Source of the DNA: Geodermatophilus nigrescens
GTDB taxonomy: Bacteria > Actinomycetota > Actinomycetes > Mycobacteriales > Geodermatophilaceae
Assembly: GCF_900129495.1 (NCBI RefSeq)
Contig: NZ_FQVX01000003.1
Location: 1 to 64,000 of the forward strand
Reading direction: 5' to 3'
DNA: 64,000 bases
This document shows, one piece after another, positions 41,125 to 49,969 of this stretch. Each line of letters starts with the position of its first letter. The stretch's first letter is position 1. The notes under the pieces were generated by a model. That model did no database searches. It was not told where the DNA came from and saw only the letters and a program-made list of their open reading frames with translations. The translations under genes and the position numbers were made by a program.

Positions 41125-43613
41125 CCCTCACCGAGGACCCGGCGACCACCGCCGTCGAGAAGGAGGTCGGCAAGGCGCGCCGCCGCAAGGAGGACGCGCG
41201 CCTGATCACGGGGCGCACCACCTGGACCGACAACATGGTCCTGCCCGGGATGCTGCACATGTCCGTGGTCCGCAGCCCCGTGGCCCACGGGAAGATCAGC
41301 AGCATCGACGTCAGCGCCGCGAAGGCCGCGCCCGGCGTCGTCGCCGTCTTCACCGGCCGTGACATCGCCGACGAGCAGGGCTCCATCCCCTGCGCCTGGC
41401 CGGTCACCCCGGACATGGTCAACCCCGGGCACCCCTCGCTCGCCGTCGACGAGGTCAACCACGTCGGCGAGGGCGTCGCGGTGATCATCGCCCGCTCGCG
41501 GGCCGCCGCCGCCGACGCGATCGAGCTGGTCGACGTCGACTACGAGCCGCTGCCGCCGGTCCTCGACATGGAGGAGGCGGTCAAGGCCGACGCCGACCTC
41601 TGCCACGACCACACGCAGTCCAACACCAGCTACCACTTCGTCTTCGACGCCGGCGAGGCCGGCACGGGCACCGACACCGAGCAGGCGTTCGCCGACGCCG
41701 AGGTCGTCGTCAGCCGCCGGTTCGTCAACCAGCGGCTGATCCCGGCGTTCATGGAGCCCCGCTCGGTCGTCGTCCAGCCCCAGGGCGACAACTACACCAT
41801 GTGGTCGGCCACCCAGGTGCCGCACATCCTGCGCGTCATGCTCGCCTCGGTCACCGGCGTGCCCGAGCACAAGCTGCGCGTCATCGCCCCCGACGTCGGT
41901 GGCGGCTTCGGCGGCAAGCTGCAGGTCAACCCGGAGGAGGTCATCGCGCTGCTCGTGGCGCGGCGGCTCGGCAAGCCGGTGAAGTGGACCGAGACGCGCA
42001 GCGAGTCGCTGATGACCGCCCACCACGGCCGCGACCAGATCCAGTACGTCGACATCGCCAGCGACCGCGAGGGCAACGTCAAGGCCCTGCGGGTGCGGCT
42101 GCTCGCCGACATGGGCGCCTACCTGCGGCTGATCACCCCCGGCGTGCCGGCGCTCGGCGCCTTCATGTTCCCGGCGATCTACAAGTTCCCGGCCTACCGC
42201 TTCGAGTGCGACGGCGTCTTCACCAACAAGGTGCCCACCGACGCCTACCGCGGTGCCGGCCGGCCCGAGGCGACCTTCGCCATCGAGCGGATCATGGACG
42301 AGCTCGCCGTCGAGCTCGGCATGGACCCGCTGGAGCTGCGCCGGAAGAACTGGATCCAGGCCCAGGAGTTCCCGTTCACCACGGTGGCGGGCCTCGAGTA
42401 CGACAGCGGCGACTACGAGACCGCCACCCAGCAGGCGCTCGAGCTGATCGGCTACGACGAGCTGCGCGAGGAGCAGCGCCGCCGCCGCGAGTCGAACGAC
42501 CCGGTGCAGCTCGGCATCGGCTTCTCCACCTTCACCGAGATGTGCGGCCTGGCGCCCTCGCGGGTGCTCGGGTCGCTGTCCTTCGGTGCCGGTGGCTGGG
42601 AGCACGCGGCCATCCGGATGCTGCCGACGGGCAAGGTCGAGGTGGTCACCGGCTCGACCCCGCACGGGCAGGGCCACGAGACGGCGTGGAGCCAGCTGGT
42701 CGCCGACGCCCTCGGGGTGCCCTTCGAGGACGTCGAGGTGCTGCACGGCGACACCGCGATCGCCACCAAGGGCCTGGACACCTACGGCTCGCGCTCGCTG
42801 GTCGTCGGCGGGACCGCCGTGGTGAAGGCCGCGGAGAAGGTGATCGCCAAGGCCCGGAAGGTCGCCGCGCACCTGCTCGAGGCCAACGAGGACGACCTGG
42901 AGTTCGCGGACGGGAGGTTCTCCGTCCGCGGCACGCCGGGCGCCTCGCTCGCCATCCAGGAGATCGCGCTCGCCGTCTTCGCCGCCCACGACTACCCGGA
43001 GGGCATCGAGCCCTCGATCGACGCCGACGCGACGTTCGACCCGGTCAACTTCTCCTTCCCCCACGGCACGCACATCTGCGCCATGGAGGTCGACACCGAC
43101 ACCGGGTTCGTCAAGATCCGCAAGTACGCGTGCGTCGACGACGTCGGCACGATCGTCAACCCGCTCATCGTCGAGGGCCAGGTGCACGGCGGGCTGGCCC
43201 AGGGCATCGCGCAGGCGCTGTACGAGGAGGCCGTCTACGACGCCGACGGCAACCTCACCACCGGCACCTTCGTCGACTACCTGGTCCCCTCGGCCGCCGA
43301 CCTGCCGCACTTCGACACCGGCAACACGGTGCACGAGGCGCCGGGCAACCCGATCGGCGCCAAGGGCGTGGGCGAGGCCGGCTGCATCGCCAGCACCCCG
43401 GCGGTGGTCAACGCCGCGCTCGACGCCGTCCGGCACCTCGGCGTGAGCGACATCCGCATGCCGCTGACCCCCGAGCGGGTCTGGCGGGCCATCCACCAGG
43501 GCGGCGACGGCGGCGACCGGGCCGCGGCCGGCACCAACGCCTACGGCGGCGCCTCCACCGAGTCCACGACCGGTGTCTCGACCCCTGCTTCGTCCCTCGG
43601 AGGTGACCGGTGA
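41121..43613 (+). CDS. Form II CO-dehydrogenase-like molybdopterin large subunit
   Basis: 830 residues of the xanthine-oxidase superfamily. The active-site loop reads AYRGAGR at about residues 375-381, the form II signature; form I CO dehydrogenase has AYXCSFR, with a Cu-bound Cys. Moco-binding GGGFGGK (about 258), the GQGHET loop and the catalytic Glu in [10 protein letters not shown] near the C-terminus are intact. It is therefore a molybdenum hydroxylase of unknown substrate, unlikely to be an efficient CO oxidiser. A Ser/Thr-rich tail of about 30 residues follows the conserved end. Confidence 0.93.
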   Translation: MTLTEDPATTAVEKEVGKARRRKEDARLITGRTTWTDNMVLPGMLHMSVVRSPVAHGKISSIDVSAAKAAPGVVAVFTGRDIADEQGSIPCAWPVTPDMVNPGHPSLAVDEVNHVGEGVAVIIARSRAAAADAIELVDVDYEPLPPVLDMEEAVKADADLCHDHTQSNTSYHFVFDAGEAGTGTDTEQAFADAEVVVSRRFVNQRLIPAFMEPRSVVVQPQGDNYTMWSATQVPHILRVMLASVTGVPEHKLRVIAPDVGGGFGGKLQVNPEEVIALLVARRLGKPVKWTETRSESLMTAHHGRDQIQYVDIASDREGNVKALRVRLLADMGAYLRLITPGVPALGAFMFPAIYKFPAYRFECDGVFTNKVPTDAYRGAGRPEATFAIERIMDELAVELGMDPLELRRKNWIQAQEFPFTTVAGLEYDSGDYETATQQALELIGYDELREEQRRRRESNDPVQLGIGFSTFTEMCGLAPSRVLGSLSFGAGGWEHAAIRMLPTGKVEVVTGSTPHGQGHETAWSQLVADALGVPFEDVEVLHGDTAIATKGLDTYGSRSLVVGGTAVVKAAEKVIAKARKVAAHLLEANEDDLEFADGRFSVRGTPGASLAIQEIALAVFAAHDYPEGIEPSIDADATFDPVNFSFPHGTHICAMEVDTDTGFVKIRKYACVDDVGTIVNPLIVEGQVHGGLAQGIAQALYEEAVYDADGNLTTGTFVDYLVPSAADLPHFDTGNTVHEAPGNPIGAKGVGEAGCIASTPAVVNAALDAVRHLGVSDIRMPLTPERVWRAIHQGGDGGDRAAAGTNAYGGASTESTTGVSTPASSLGGDR

Positions 43614-44467
43614 TCCCCGCCGCGTTCGAGTACGTCCGGCCGACCACCGTCGACGAGGCCGTCCAGGCGGTCGCGGAGGGCGGTGAGGACGTCAAGATCA
43701 TGGCCGGCGGGCAGTCGCTCATCCCGGTCATGCGGCTGCGGCTGGCGGCGCCCGAGACCGTCGTCGACCTCGGCCGGGTGGCGGAGATGCGCGGCGTCCG
43801 CGACGAGGGCGACGCGCTGGTGATCGGCGCCATGACCACGCACGCGGAGGTGGTCACCGACCCGCTGATCGCCCAGCACGCGAAGCTGATCGCCGAGGCG
43901 ACCGAGACGGTGGCCGACCGGCAGACCCGCCGGCGCGGGACCTTCGGCGGCGCGCTGGCGCACGCCGACCCGGCCGGCGACCTGCCCGCCGTGGCGCTCG
44001 CCCTCGACGCGCAGATGGTGATCGCCGGGCCCTCGGGACGGCGGACGGTGCCGGCGTCGGAGTTCTTCGTCGACTACCTCACCACCACCCTCGACGAGGG
44101 CGAGGTGCTCGTGGAGATCCGGGTACCGAAGCTCGCCGGGGACTGGGGCGTGCGGTACGAGAAGTTCAACCGGGTGGCGCAGGCGTGGTCGATCGTCGCG
44201 GTCGCCGCGGCGGTCCGGCGGGAGAACGGGCACATCGCCGAGGCGCGGATCGGGCTGACCAACATGGGCCCGACCCCGCTGCGGGCGTCGGCCACCGAGG
44301 CCGCCCTCGCCGGGGCCGCGGCGTCGCCGGACGCGGTCGCGCAGGCGGCCCGCTCGGCGGCCGAGGGCACCAGCCCGAGCAGCGACCTCAACGCCCAGGC
44401 CGACTACCGCGAGCACCTCGCGCAGGTGCTCACTCGCCGGGCGGTCGCCACCGCCGCCGGGTTGTAG
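43610..44467 (+). CDS. CO-dehydrogenase-like FAD subunit
   Basis: 285 residues. FAD-binding motifs are MAGGQSLIPVMRLR (about residue 32) and the TFGGALAHADPAGDLP loop (about 104-119), with the C-terminal CODH_FAD_C domain. It accepts electrons from the S subunit and delivers them to an acceptor. The GTG overlaps the L-subunit stop. The M subunit completes the S-L-M heterotrimer; 94 nt separate it from the CoxG-like gene. Confidence 0.93.
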   Translation: MIPAAFEYVRPTTVDEAVQAVAEGGEDVKIMAGGQSLIPVMRLRLAAPETVVDLGRVAEMRGVRDEGDALVIGAMTTHAEVVTDPLIAQHAKLIAEATETVADRQTRRRGTFGGALAHADPAGDLPAVALALDAQMVIAGPSGRRTVPASEFFVDYLTTTLDEGEVLVEIRVPKLAGDWGVRYEKFNRVAQAWSIVAVAAAVRRENGHIAEARIGLTNMGPTPLRASATEAALAGAAASPDAVAQAARSAAEGTSPSSDLNAQADYREHLAQVLTRRAVATAAGL

Positions 44468-44561
44468 TTTCGCCCCAACCCCGGCTCCGCCCGTCCCCTC
44501 GGCCGGCCCGCCCACCCGGGCGGACCGGCCGAGGTCCGTTCCCACCCCCGGAGGTCGCACC

Positions 44562-45626
44562 GTGCAGCTGGAGAACTCCTTCACCGTCCCCGTCCCCGTC
44601 GACGAGGCCTGGCGGGTGCTCCTCGACATCGAGCGGATCGCCCCGTGCATGCCCGGCGCCGCCCTCGACTCGGTCACCGGTGACGACTTCACCGGCCGGG
44701 TGAAGGTCAAGCTGGGCCCGATCAACCTGACCTACCAGGGCAAGGCGTCGTTCGTGGAGAAGGACGAGGCCGCGCACCGGGCGGTCATCGACGCCCGCGG
44801 CAAGGACCAGCGCGGCAACGGCACCGCGGCGGCCACCATCACCGCGAAGCTGCTCGCCGAGGGCCAGGTCACCCGCGTCGACGTGCTCACCGACCTCAAC
44901 ATCACCGGCCGGCCCGCCCAGTTCGGCCGCGGGGTCATGACCGACGTCGGCAACAAGCTGCTCGGCCAGTTCGCCGACAAGCTCGCCGCCCAGCTCGGCG
45001 AGGGCGACGCCCAGGGCGACGCCGACCGGGCCGGGAGCGCCGCCACGGGGGCCGTCGCGGGGGCCGCCGCGACCGCCACCGGCGTCGCGGAGGAGGTCGC
45101 CCAGTCGGTCGAGCAGACCCCGGGGGACAACGCCGTGGCCGAGGCCGTGCGCTCGGCCGGCACGAAGGCCCGCGAGGCCGCCGCGTCGGCCACCGACTCG
45201 CTGACGGCCGACGCCGACACCGCGGCGGCCAACCCGCCCACCCGGCCGATCACCCCGGTGGGCGCCACGGACACCGCGCCGGTGCCCGCGGTCGCCGACA
45301 CCGCGCCGGCGACGTCGGACACCGCCCCGGCGTCGTCGGACACCGCCCCGTCCTCGGGCGGGACGCCCGCCGCGCCGTCCGCCGGCCGGGCGCCCAGCGC
45401 GCCGCCGTCGGGCAACACGGCTCCTCCCGGCCGCCCGGCCACCGGCGCCCCGCCGCGGAGCACCCCGTCCGCCGCGCCCCGGCCGCAGCCGGCCGCCGAG
45501 CCCGAGCCGATCGACCTGCTGGAGGTCGCCGGCGGGGCCGCGATGGCGCGCTACGCGGCGCCCGGGGCCGCGGTGGCGGCGGTGCTGCTGCTCGTGGTGC
45601 TGGCGTTCCGGCGGCGCCGCCGCTGA
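44562..45626 (+). CDS. CoxG-like SRPBCC protein with membrane anchor
   Basis: 354 residues. Residues 1-145 are a CoxG domain (ENSFTVPVPVDEAWRVLLDIERIAPCMPGA ... GNKLLGQFADKLAAQL). Residues 150-315 are a disordered Ala/Thr/Pro linker with DTAP repeats (DTAPVPAVADTAPATSDTAP). Residues of about 330-348 form one transmembrane helix ending in RRRRR. CoxG tethers CO dehydrogenase to the membrane in Afipia (known); the long linker plus anchor fits that. GTG 44562 has GGAGG upstream. It completes the cox-like operon. Confidence 0.88.
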   Translation: MQLENSFTVPVPVDEAWRVLLDIERIAPCMPGAALDSVTGDDFTGRVKVKLGPINLTYQGKASFVEKDEAAHRAVIDARGKDQRGNGTAAATITAKLLAEGQVTRVDVLTDLNITGRPAQFGRGVMTDVGNKLLGQFADKLAAQLGEGDAQGDADRAGSAATGAVAGAAATATGVAEEVAQSVEQTPGDNAVAEAVRSAGTKAREAAASATDSLTADADTAAANPPTRPITPVGATDTAPVPAVADTAPATSDTAPASSDTAPSSGGTPAAPSAGRAPSAPPSGNTAPPGRPATGAPPRSTPSAAPRPQPAAEPEPIDLLEVAGGAAMARYAAPGAAVAAVLLLVVLAFRRRRR

Positions 45627-45643
45627 GGCCGCCGCGCGCTCGT

Positions 45644-45709
45644 GATCATCGGATGCGTGCACGGCCGGCCGGCGTGCCGGCGCGTGTCCCGTGCACGCAT
45701 CCGATGATC
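45644..45709. repeat. Dispersed palindrome, copy 2 (GATCATCGG family)
   Basis: Perfect 21-bp arms (45644-45664 and 45689-45709), starting GATCATCGGATGCGTGCACG, enclose a 24-nt GGCCGGCG-rich loop. It is near-identical to the copy at 7196-7261, which carries mismatches in the right arm. Confidence 0.85.
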
Positions 45710-45735
45710 GACTCGAGGAGGGGCGCCCGCTCAAG

Positions 45736-45805
45736 TTGATCATCGGCTCGTTGCCGCCGACACGCGCGGACACGCCGCGGCGAGCGGCGACCGTCCGATG
45801 ATCAA
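45736..45805. repeat. Dispersed palindrome, copy 3 (shorter variant)
   Basis: Perfect 11-bp arms TTGATCATCGG (45736-45746) and CCGATGATCAA (45795-45805) around a 48-nt GC-rich interior. The right arm overlaps the stop codon of the minus-strand hydrolase gene. Confidence 0.75.
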
Positions 45806-46452
45806 CACCTGAGGGGCAGCTGCTCCAGCCAGGCGAGCGCCGCCGCGGCCACCGCATCGGGGGCCTTCCCGAGCGAGTGGTCGCCCGGCACCGCGTGCAC
45901 CGACGCCGCCGGCACGCCCGCCAGCGCGGCGGCGACCTCCTCCGGCCGGCCCATCGCGTCGGTCCCGCCCTGCACCACGGCGAGCGGCACGCCGGCCGCC
46001 CGCAGCTCGTCGGCCCGGCTGCGCTCGGGCCGGCCCGGCGGGTGCAGCGGGAAGGCCAGCGCCAGCACGCCGTCGGCACCGAGCGTCGCCGCGGTCCGGC
46101 AGGCCACCCGCGCCCCCGCGCTGCGGCCGCCGACCACCAGCGGCCCGGTCAGCACGCCCCCGCTGCGCAGCGCCTCGAGCACCGCGGTCCAGGCGACGTC
46201 GAGCTGCGGGGGTGCCGGCGCGATCCGCTTGCCGGCCACCCGCCACGGCTGGTCCACCCGCAGCACCCGCCAGCCGGCCGCGGCCGCCGCGGCCGTGACG
46301 GCGAGCAGGTCGGGCCCGTCCGTCGCGCCGCCCGCACCGTGCCCCAGCACCAGCGTGCCGACGGCGGACCCCGGGCCGGCGGCGGAGCCCGGGCCGGCGG
46401 TGCGTACCGCGGCCGGGCCGAGCGGGGTGTCGACGAGGACCGGCGGGCTCAC
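45802..46452 (-). CDS. Alpha/beta hydrolase (dienelactone-hydrolase-like)
   Basis: 216 residues. LGHGAGGATDGPDL is the oxyanion region, the nucleophile elbow is GGRSAGAR with Ser, and the catalytic His is in VPGDHSLGK. It is a compact hydrolase of the KANL3/Tex30-like type. GTG 46452 overlaps the stop of the haloacid dehalogenase gene, which overlaps the DedA gene: one minus-strand operon. The stop lies inside the third GATCATCGG palindrome. Confidence 0.85.
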   Translation of the reverse strand: MSPPVLVDTPLGPAAVRTAGPGSAAGPGSAVGTLVLGHGAGGATDGPDLLAVTAAAAAAGWRVLRVDQPWRVAGKRIAPAPPQLDVAWTAVLEALRSGGVLTGPLVVGGRSAGARVACRTAATLGADGVLALAFPLHPPGRPERSRADELRAAGVPLAVVQGGTDAMGRPEEVAAALAGVPAASVHAVPGDHSLGKAPDAVAAAALAWLEQLPLRC

Positions 46453-47108
46453 CGCGCGAGCAGCGCGTCGACCGCCCCGGCGAGGTCGGCGGCCACCACC
46501 GAGGGGGCGGGGAGCGCCGGCGCCCAGACGCGCTCGGCGCGCGGGAACCAGGCGCCGGTCAGGCCCGCCCGCTCCGCGCCGTGGACGTCCCACGCGTGCG
46601 CGGCCACCAGCGCCATGCGCGCGGGCGCCACCCCGCAGACGCCGGCCGCCCACACGTACGCCTCCCGGGAGGGCTTCCATGCCTGCACCGTCTCGCTGGT
46701 CAGCGTGCGCTCCACCAGCGGCGTGATCCCGCCGCGCTCCAGCCCGGCCTCGGCCACGCCCGGCGACCCGTGCGACAGCGTCACCACCCGCACCCCGGCC
46801 TCCGCCAGCCGCCGCAGCGCGGGCTCGACGTCGGGGTGCGGCGAGAGCTCCAGGAAGCTGTCGGCGACGCGGCCGCGGTCGCGCTCGGAGAGGTCGGTCA
46901 GCTGCGCCAGGGCCGACTCGAAGGCCGCGCGGAAGGGCACCCGGAGCCCGGCGACCGTGGCCGCCGTGCCGGTGTGCAGCGTGCGGGCGAAGACCGTGGG
47001 CAGCAGGCCCTCGGGCTGCCCGTGCTCGACCAGCGCGGCGGCGACCGGCGCGAGGTCGAGCAGCGTCTCGTTGACGTCGAACGCGACGACGTCGGGCCGG
47101 GAGGTCAC
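46449..47108 (-). CDS. Haloacid dehalogenase type II
   Basis: 219 residues. Motif I FDVNETLLDL has the nucleophile Asp, motif II is TLSHGS and the Lys is in QAWKPSREAYVWA. VAAHAWDVHGAERAGL is motif IV with VAAHAWD, the signature of type II L-2-haloacid dehalogenases rather than ordinary HAD phosphatases. It would convert (S)-2-haloacids to (R)-2-hydroxyacids. GTG 47108 overlaps the DedA stop by 4 nt. Confidence 0.9.
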   Translation of the reverse strand: MTSRPDVVAFDVNETLLDLAPVAAALVEHGQPEGLLPTVFARTLHTGTAATVAGLRVPFRAAFESALAQLTDLSERDRGRVADSFLELSPHPDVEPALRRLAEAGVRVVTLSHGSPGVAEAGLERGGITPLVERTLTSETVQAWKPSREAYVWAAGVCGVAPARMALVAAHAWDVHGAERAGLTGAWFPRAERVWAPALPAPSVVAADLAGAVDALLAR

Positions 47109-47806
47109 GCCGTCGTGCTGTCGCCGGTGTCCCCGGGGCGGCCGGGTTCGGTGCGGCCGGCGGTGGTCTGCCGGCGGCGGTGGTGGCGGATGTCCTTGAC
47201 CCGCTTGTAGACCAGCCAGCCCACGCCCAGGACGACCACGGCCGCGACCAGGTAGTCGAAGTACTTGAGGTTGTCCTGGATGAAGTCGCCCGCGACGACG
47301 CCGAGGGTCACCAGCAGGCTGTTCCAGATCAGGCTGCCCGCGGCGGAGTAGAGGACGAACTGGAGGAATGGCATCCGGACGACGCCGGCCGGCACGGAGA
47401 TGAAGCTGCGCACGATCGGGACCATGCGGCCGAAGAACACCGCCGAGCGGCCGTGCCGCTCGAACCAGGCGAAGGTCCGGTCGACGTCGGCGGTCTCCAC
47501 CAGCGGCAGCCGGTCGAGGAAGGCGTGCGAGCGGCGAGGGCCGAGCGCCCGGCCGACGTAGTAGAAGAAGATCGCCCCCAGGATCGAGCCCAGGGTGGCG
47601 AAGAGGATGACCGGCACGATCGACATCTCGCCGCTGTTGATCAGCACGCCGGCCAGGCCGAGCACGGCCTCGCTGGGGATCGGCGGGATGACCGTCTCCA
47701 GCAGGATGGAGAACCCGACGCCGAGGGGCCCGAGGGTCTCGACCAGCTGGAGCAGCCAGCCGGTGATCCCGCCCTGGTCGGAGGACGCGGCGGCGAGGAA
47801 CGACAT
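47105..47806 (-). CDS. DedA family membrane protein
   Basis: 233 residues with 4-5 membrane helices. Family motifs are ETVIPPIPSEAVLGLAG, the GxxxG-type GSILGAIFFYYVGRALG and FFGRMVPIVRSFISVPAGVVRMP. DedA proteins are thought to act as undecaprenyl-phosphate or phospholipid flippases or transporters. The C-terminus is basic and cytoplasmic. First gene of the operon with the dehalogenase and the alpha/beta hydrolase. Confidence 0.92.
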   Translation of the reverse strand: MSFLAAASSDQGGITGWLLQLVETLGPLGVGFSILLETVIPPIPSEAVLGLAGVLINSGEMSIVPVILFATLGSILGAIFFYYVGRALGPRRSHAFLDRLPLVETADVDRTFAWFERHGRSAVFFGRMVPIVRSFISVPAGVVRMPFLQFVLYSAAGSLIWNSLLVTLGVVAGDFIQDNLKYFDYLVAAVVVLGVGWLVYKRVKDIRHHRRRQTTAGRTEPGRPGDTGDSTTA

Positions 47807-47885
47807 GCGACCACGGTAGAGGGGCTCCCGGGGGGTCGCCCGGACGCTGCCGGACCACGGGGGCCGGTGGGGCTAGCGTTCCGCC

Positions 47886-49181
47886 ATGCGCCAGCGACTC
47901 ACCGCCCGGGCCGTGATCGTGGGGGACCGGGCCGGCACCGTCGTCCCGGACGCCGTCGTCGACGTCGAGGACGGCCGGATCGCGTGGGCCGGAACGGCCG
48001 CCGACGCCCCGCCGGCCGGCGATGCCGAGGTGGTCGCACTGCCCGGCCTGCTCGTGCCCGGGCTGGTCAACAGCCACTCGCACGCGCCGATGGTGCTGTT
48101 CCGCGGGCAGGGCGAGGGGCTGCCGCTGGACCGCTGGCTGCGCGAGGTGATGTGGCCGCGCGAGGCCCGGCTGACCCCCGACGACGTCGAGGTGGCGATG
48201 ACCGCCGCATCGGCGGAGATGCTGCGCGGCGGGGTGACCACCAGCGTCGAGATGTACTTCGAGCCCGCGCGGATCGCCGCGGCGGTCGGCGCCACCGGCG
48301 CGCGGGCGGTGATCGCCGCGCCGATGGTTCCGCTGCCCGGCATGCCGCCGCTGGAGGAGCAGCTGGCCGCCGCGGTGGAGCTCGCGCGGGGGGTGCCCGA
48401 CGACGGCAGCGTCGAGTACGGCCTCGGCCCGCACGCGGCCTACACCGTGCCGCTGCCCCTGCTGCGCCGCGCGGCCGAGCTGGCCCGTGAGCACGGGATG
48501 CTGCTGCACCTGCACGCGGCCGAGACCGCGACCGAGGGCGCCGACCTGCTCGCCGAGCACGGGCTGTCGGTGCCCGCGCTGCTGGCCGCCCACGACGTCC
48601 TCGGCGGCCGGGTGCTCGCCGCGCACTGCGTGCACATGGACGACGGCGACCTCGAGCTGTGGCGCGAGTACGACGTCGCCGTCGCGCACTGCCCGGCCAG
48701 CAACGCCAAGCTCGCCAGCGGCGTCGCGCGGCTGCGGGACATGCTCGACCGCGGCCTCCGGGTGGGCCTGGGCACCGACGGGCCGGCGTCCAACGACGGG
48801 CTGGACCTGCTCGCCGACGTGCGGCTGGCGGCCTCGCTGGCGCGGCTGCGCGAGCGGTCGGCCCTCGCGCTGACCGCGGCCGAGGCGTTCTGGCTGGCCA
48901 CCGGCGGGGCCGCCGACGCGATCGGCCGGCCCGACCTCGGGCAGGTGGAGGCCGGTCGGCGCGCGGACCTGGTGCACGTCGACACCGGCGACCTGGGCTT
49001 CGAGCCCGTCGGCGACCCGGCCGACCTGCTCACCCACCTGGTCTGGTCGGGCGTCTCGCGGCAGGTGCGCGACGTGTGGGTGGGCGGGCGCCAGGTGGTC
49101 GCCGAGGGGGCGGTCTCCACCGTCGACGCCGGCGCGCTGCGCGCCGAGGTGGCCGTCCGGGCGGCGCGCCTGGCCGGCTGA
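47886..49181 (+). CDS. Amidohydrolase (TRZ/ATZ, SAH/cytosine-deaminase-like)
   Basis: 431 residues. Metal ligands of subtype III amidohydrolases are present: HSH in LVNSHSHAP, His in LHLHAAET, His in AHCVHMDD and Asp in GLGTDGPASNDGLDLL. It is the closest in type to S-adenosylhomocysteine/5'-methylthioadenosine deaminases and related deaminases of the same superfamily. The reaction is hydrolytic deamination or dechlorination of a heterocycle. Monocistronic, followed by a hairpin and a 20-bp tandem repeat. Confidence 0.88.
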   Translation: MRQRLTARAVIVGDRAGTVVPDAVVDVEDGRIAWAGTAADAPPAGDAEVVALPGLLVPGLVNSHSHAPMVLFRGQGEGLPLDRWLREVMWPREARLTPDDVEVAMTAASAEMLRGGVTTSVEMYFEPARIAAAVGATGARAVIAAPMVPLPGMPPLEEQLAAAVELARGVPDDGSVEYGLGPHAAYTVPLPLLRRAAELAREHGMLLHLHAAETATEGADLLAEHGLSVPALLAAHDVLGGRVLAAHCVHMDDGDLELWREYDVAVAHCPASNAKLASGVARLRDMLDRGLRVGLGTDGPASNDGLDLLADVRLAASLARLRERSALALTAAEAFWLATGGAADAIGRPDLGQVEAGRRADLVHVDTGDLGFEPVGDPADLLTHLVWSGVSRQVRDVWVGGRQVVAEGAVSTVDAGALRAEVAVRAARLAG

Positions 49182-49183
49182 CC

Positions 49184-49212
49184 CCGCACGATCAGGCCGC
49201 CTGATCGTGCGG
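49184..49212. terminator. Hairpin terminator after the amidohydrolase
   Basis: 13-bp arms CCGCACGATCAGG (49184-49196) and CCTGATCGTGCGG (49200-49212) with a 3-nt loop, three bases after the stop. Confidence 0.75.
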
Positions 49213-49234
49213 CGTCCTGGCTCACCGCCGGAGA

Positions 49235-49314
49235 TGAGCCAGGAGGCGCTGCGGTGAGCCAGGAGGCGCTGCGGTGAGCCAGGACCCGCGCAGGTGCGCC
49301 AGGACCGGAGGACG
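49235..49314. repeat. 20-bp tandem repeat
   Basis: TGAGCCAGGAGGCGCTGCGG occurs twice in exact succession (49235-49254, 49255-49274), followed by two decaying units (49275-49294, 49295-49314). An inverted copy of the GTGAGCCAGGAC core lies just upstream (about 49214-49226). It fills the gap between two convergent genes. Confidence 0.8.
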
Positions 49315-49318
49315 CCGG

Positions 49319-49780
49319 TCAGGCATGCGGGGCGGGTCCCGTCCAGGCGTAGAGGTGGCCGTCGACGACGACGGTGACCCAGCCGTCGCACAGCAGCGCC
49401 TGCTCGCCGGTCAGGTCGGGCCAGGAGCCGCCGCCGTCCCACGGCATGCCGGGGTGCGCCAGCGGGGTGCACGACCCGGGCGCCGTCGTCCCGGCCGCGA
49501 GCGCCATGTCCGCGCGCACGCTGCCGTCGTCCTCGCCGTACGCCTCGCCCGGCCGGACGACGGTCACGTCGGTCCCGACCGAGCGGGTCCAGAACGGCAC
49601 CGAGCCCTCGGGGGCGCGCGCCGCGTCGTCGCGGGAGGTCGTCTCCGTGTGCCCCTGCAGCTCGGCCAGCACCGCCCCGGCGCCGTGCACGCCCGCCGGC
49701 ATCGCCACCAGCACCCCGGCCACCGCCGTCGCCGCCACCGCGACCGCCCCGCCGAGCACCGCTCCGACCGTCCCGCGCAC
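49319..49780 (-). CDS. Exported or membrane-anchored hypothetical protein
   Basis: 153 residues from GTG 49780 with GGAGGAGG upstream. The N-terminal hydrophobic helix (VGAVLGGAVAVAATAVAGVLVAMPAG) is a signal peptide or anchor. The remainder is a small globular domain with two Cys (TTAPGSCTPL and QALLCDGWVTVVVDGHLYAW) likely forming a disulfide outside the cell. I do not recognise a family. The upstream extension of the frame to 50773 is a shadow of the opposite-strand gene. Confidence 0.7.
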   Translation of the reverse strand: MRGTVGAVLGGAVAVAATAVAGVLVAMPAGVHGAGAVLAELQGHTETTSRDDAARAPEGSVPFWTRSVGTDVTVVRPGEAYGEDDGSVRADMALAAGTTAPGSCTPLAHPGMPWDGGGSWPDLTGEQALLCDGWVTVVVDGHLYAWTGPAPHA

Positions 49781-49969
49781 CGCGGACCTCCTCCCGTTCG
49801 GCCACCGTCGTGGTGGCGGGACGAGCGTCGTCCGCGCAGGTCGCTGCGCGCGTCGGCCGCCGGGACGATCCGCGGGACCGCCCGCCGTCCGACCGGGGGA
49901 GGACCCGGGGAGGACCGGCGTGCGACGGGGGCTGGAGGGCGGGCGCCCGCCCGGGTTGACTGCGGAGGC

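Noticed and set aside
45240..45380. Mobile or repeat insertion in the CoxG-like gene (DTAP repeats)
   Set aside because: Codon usage and frame are continuous; it is an ordinary low-complexity linker between a folded domain and a membrane anchor.
47886..49181. Member of the Nit1C pathway (amidohydrolase)
   Set aside because: It is 9.7 kb away, has its own terminator and belongs to the deaminase subtype, unlike the enzyme at 58.9 kb.
49235..49314. CRISPR-like array
   Set aside because: The repeats are directly adjacent without spacers and no cas genes are present.
46449..49805. 1118-residue minus-strand frame through the dehalogenase region
   Set aside because: Only the 3' part (46449-47108) shows dehalogenase motifs. 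The rest is the antisense of the amidohydrolase gene and an out-of-frame reading of the DedA gene.
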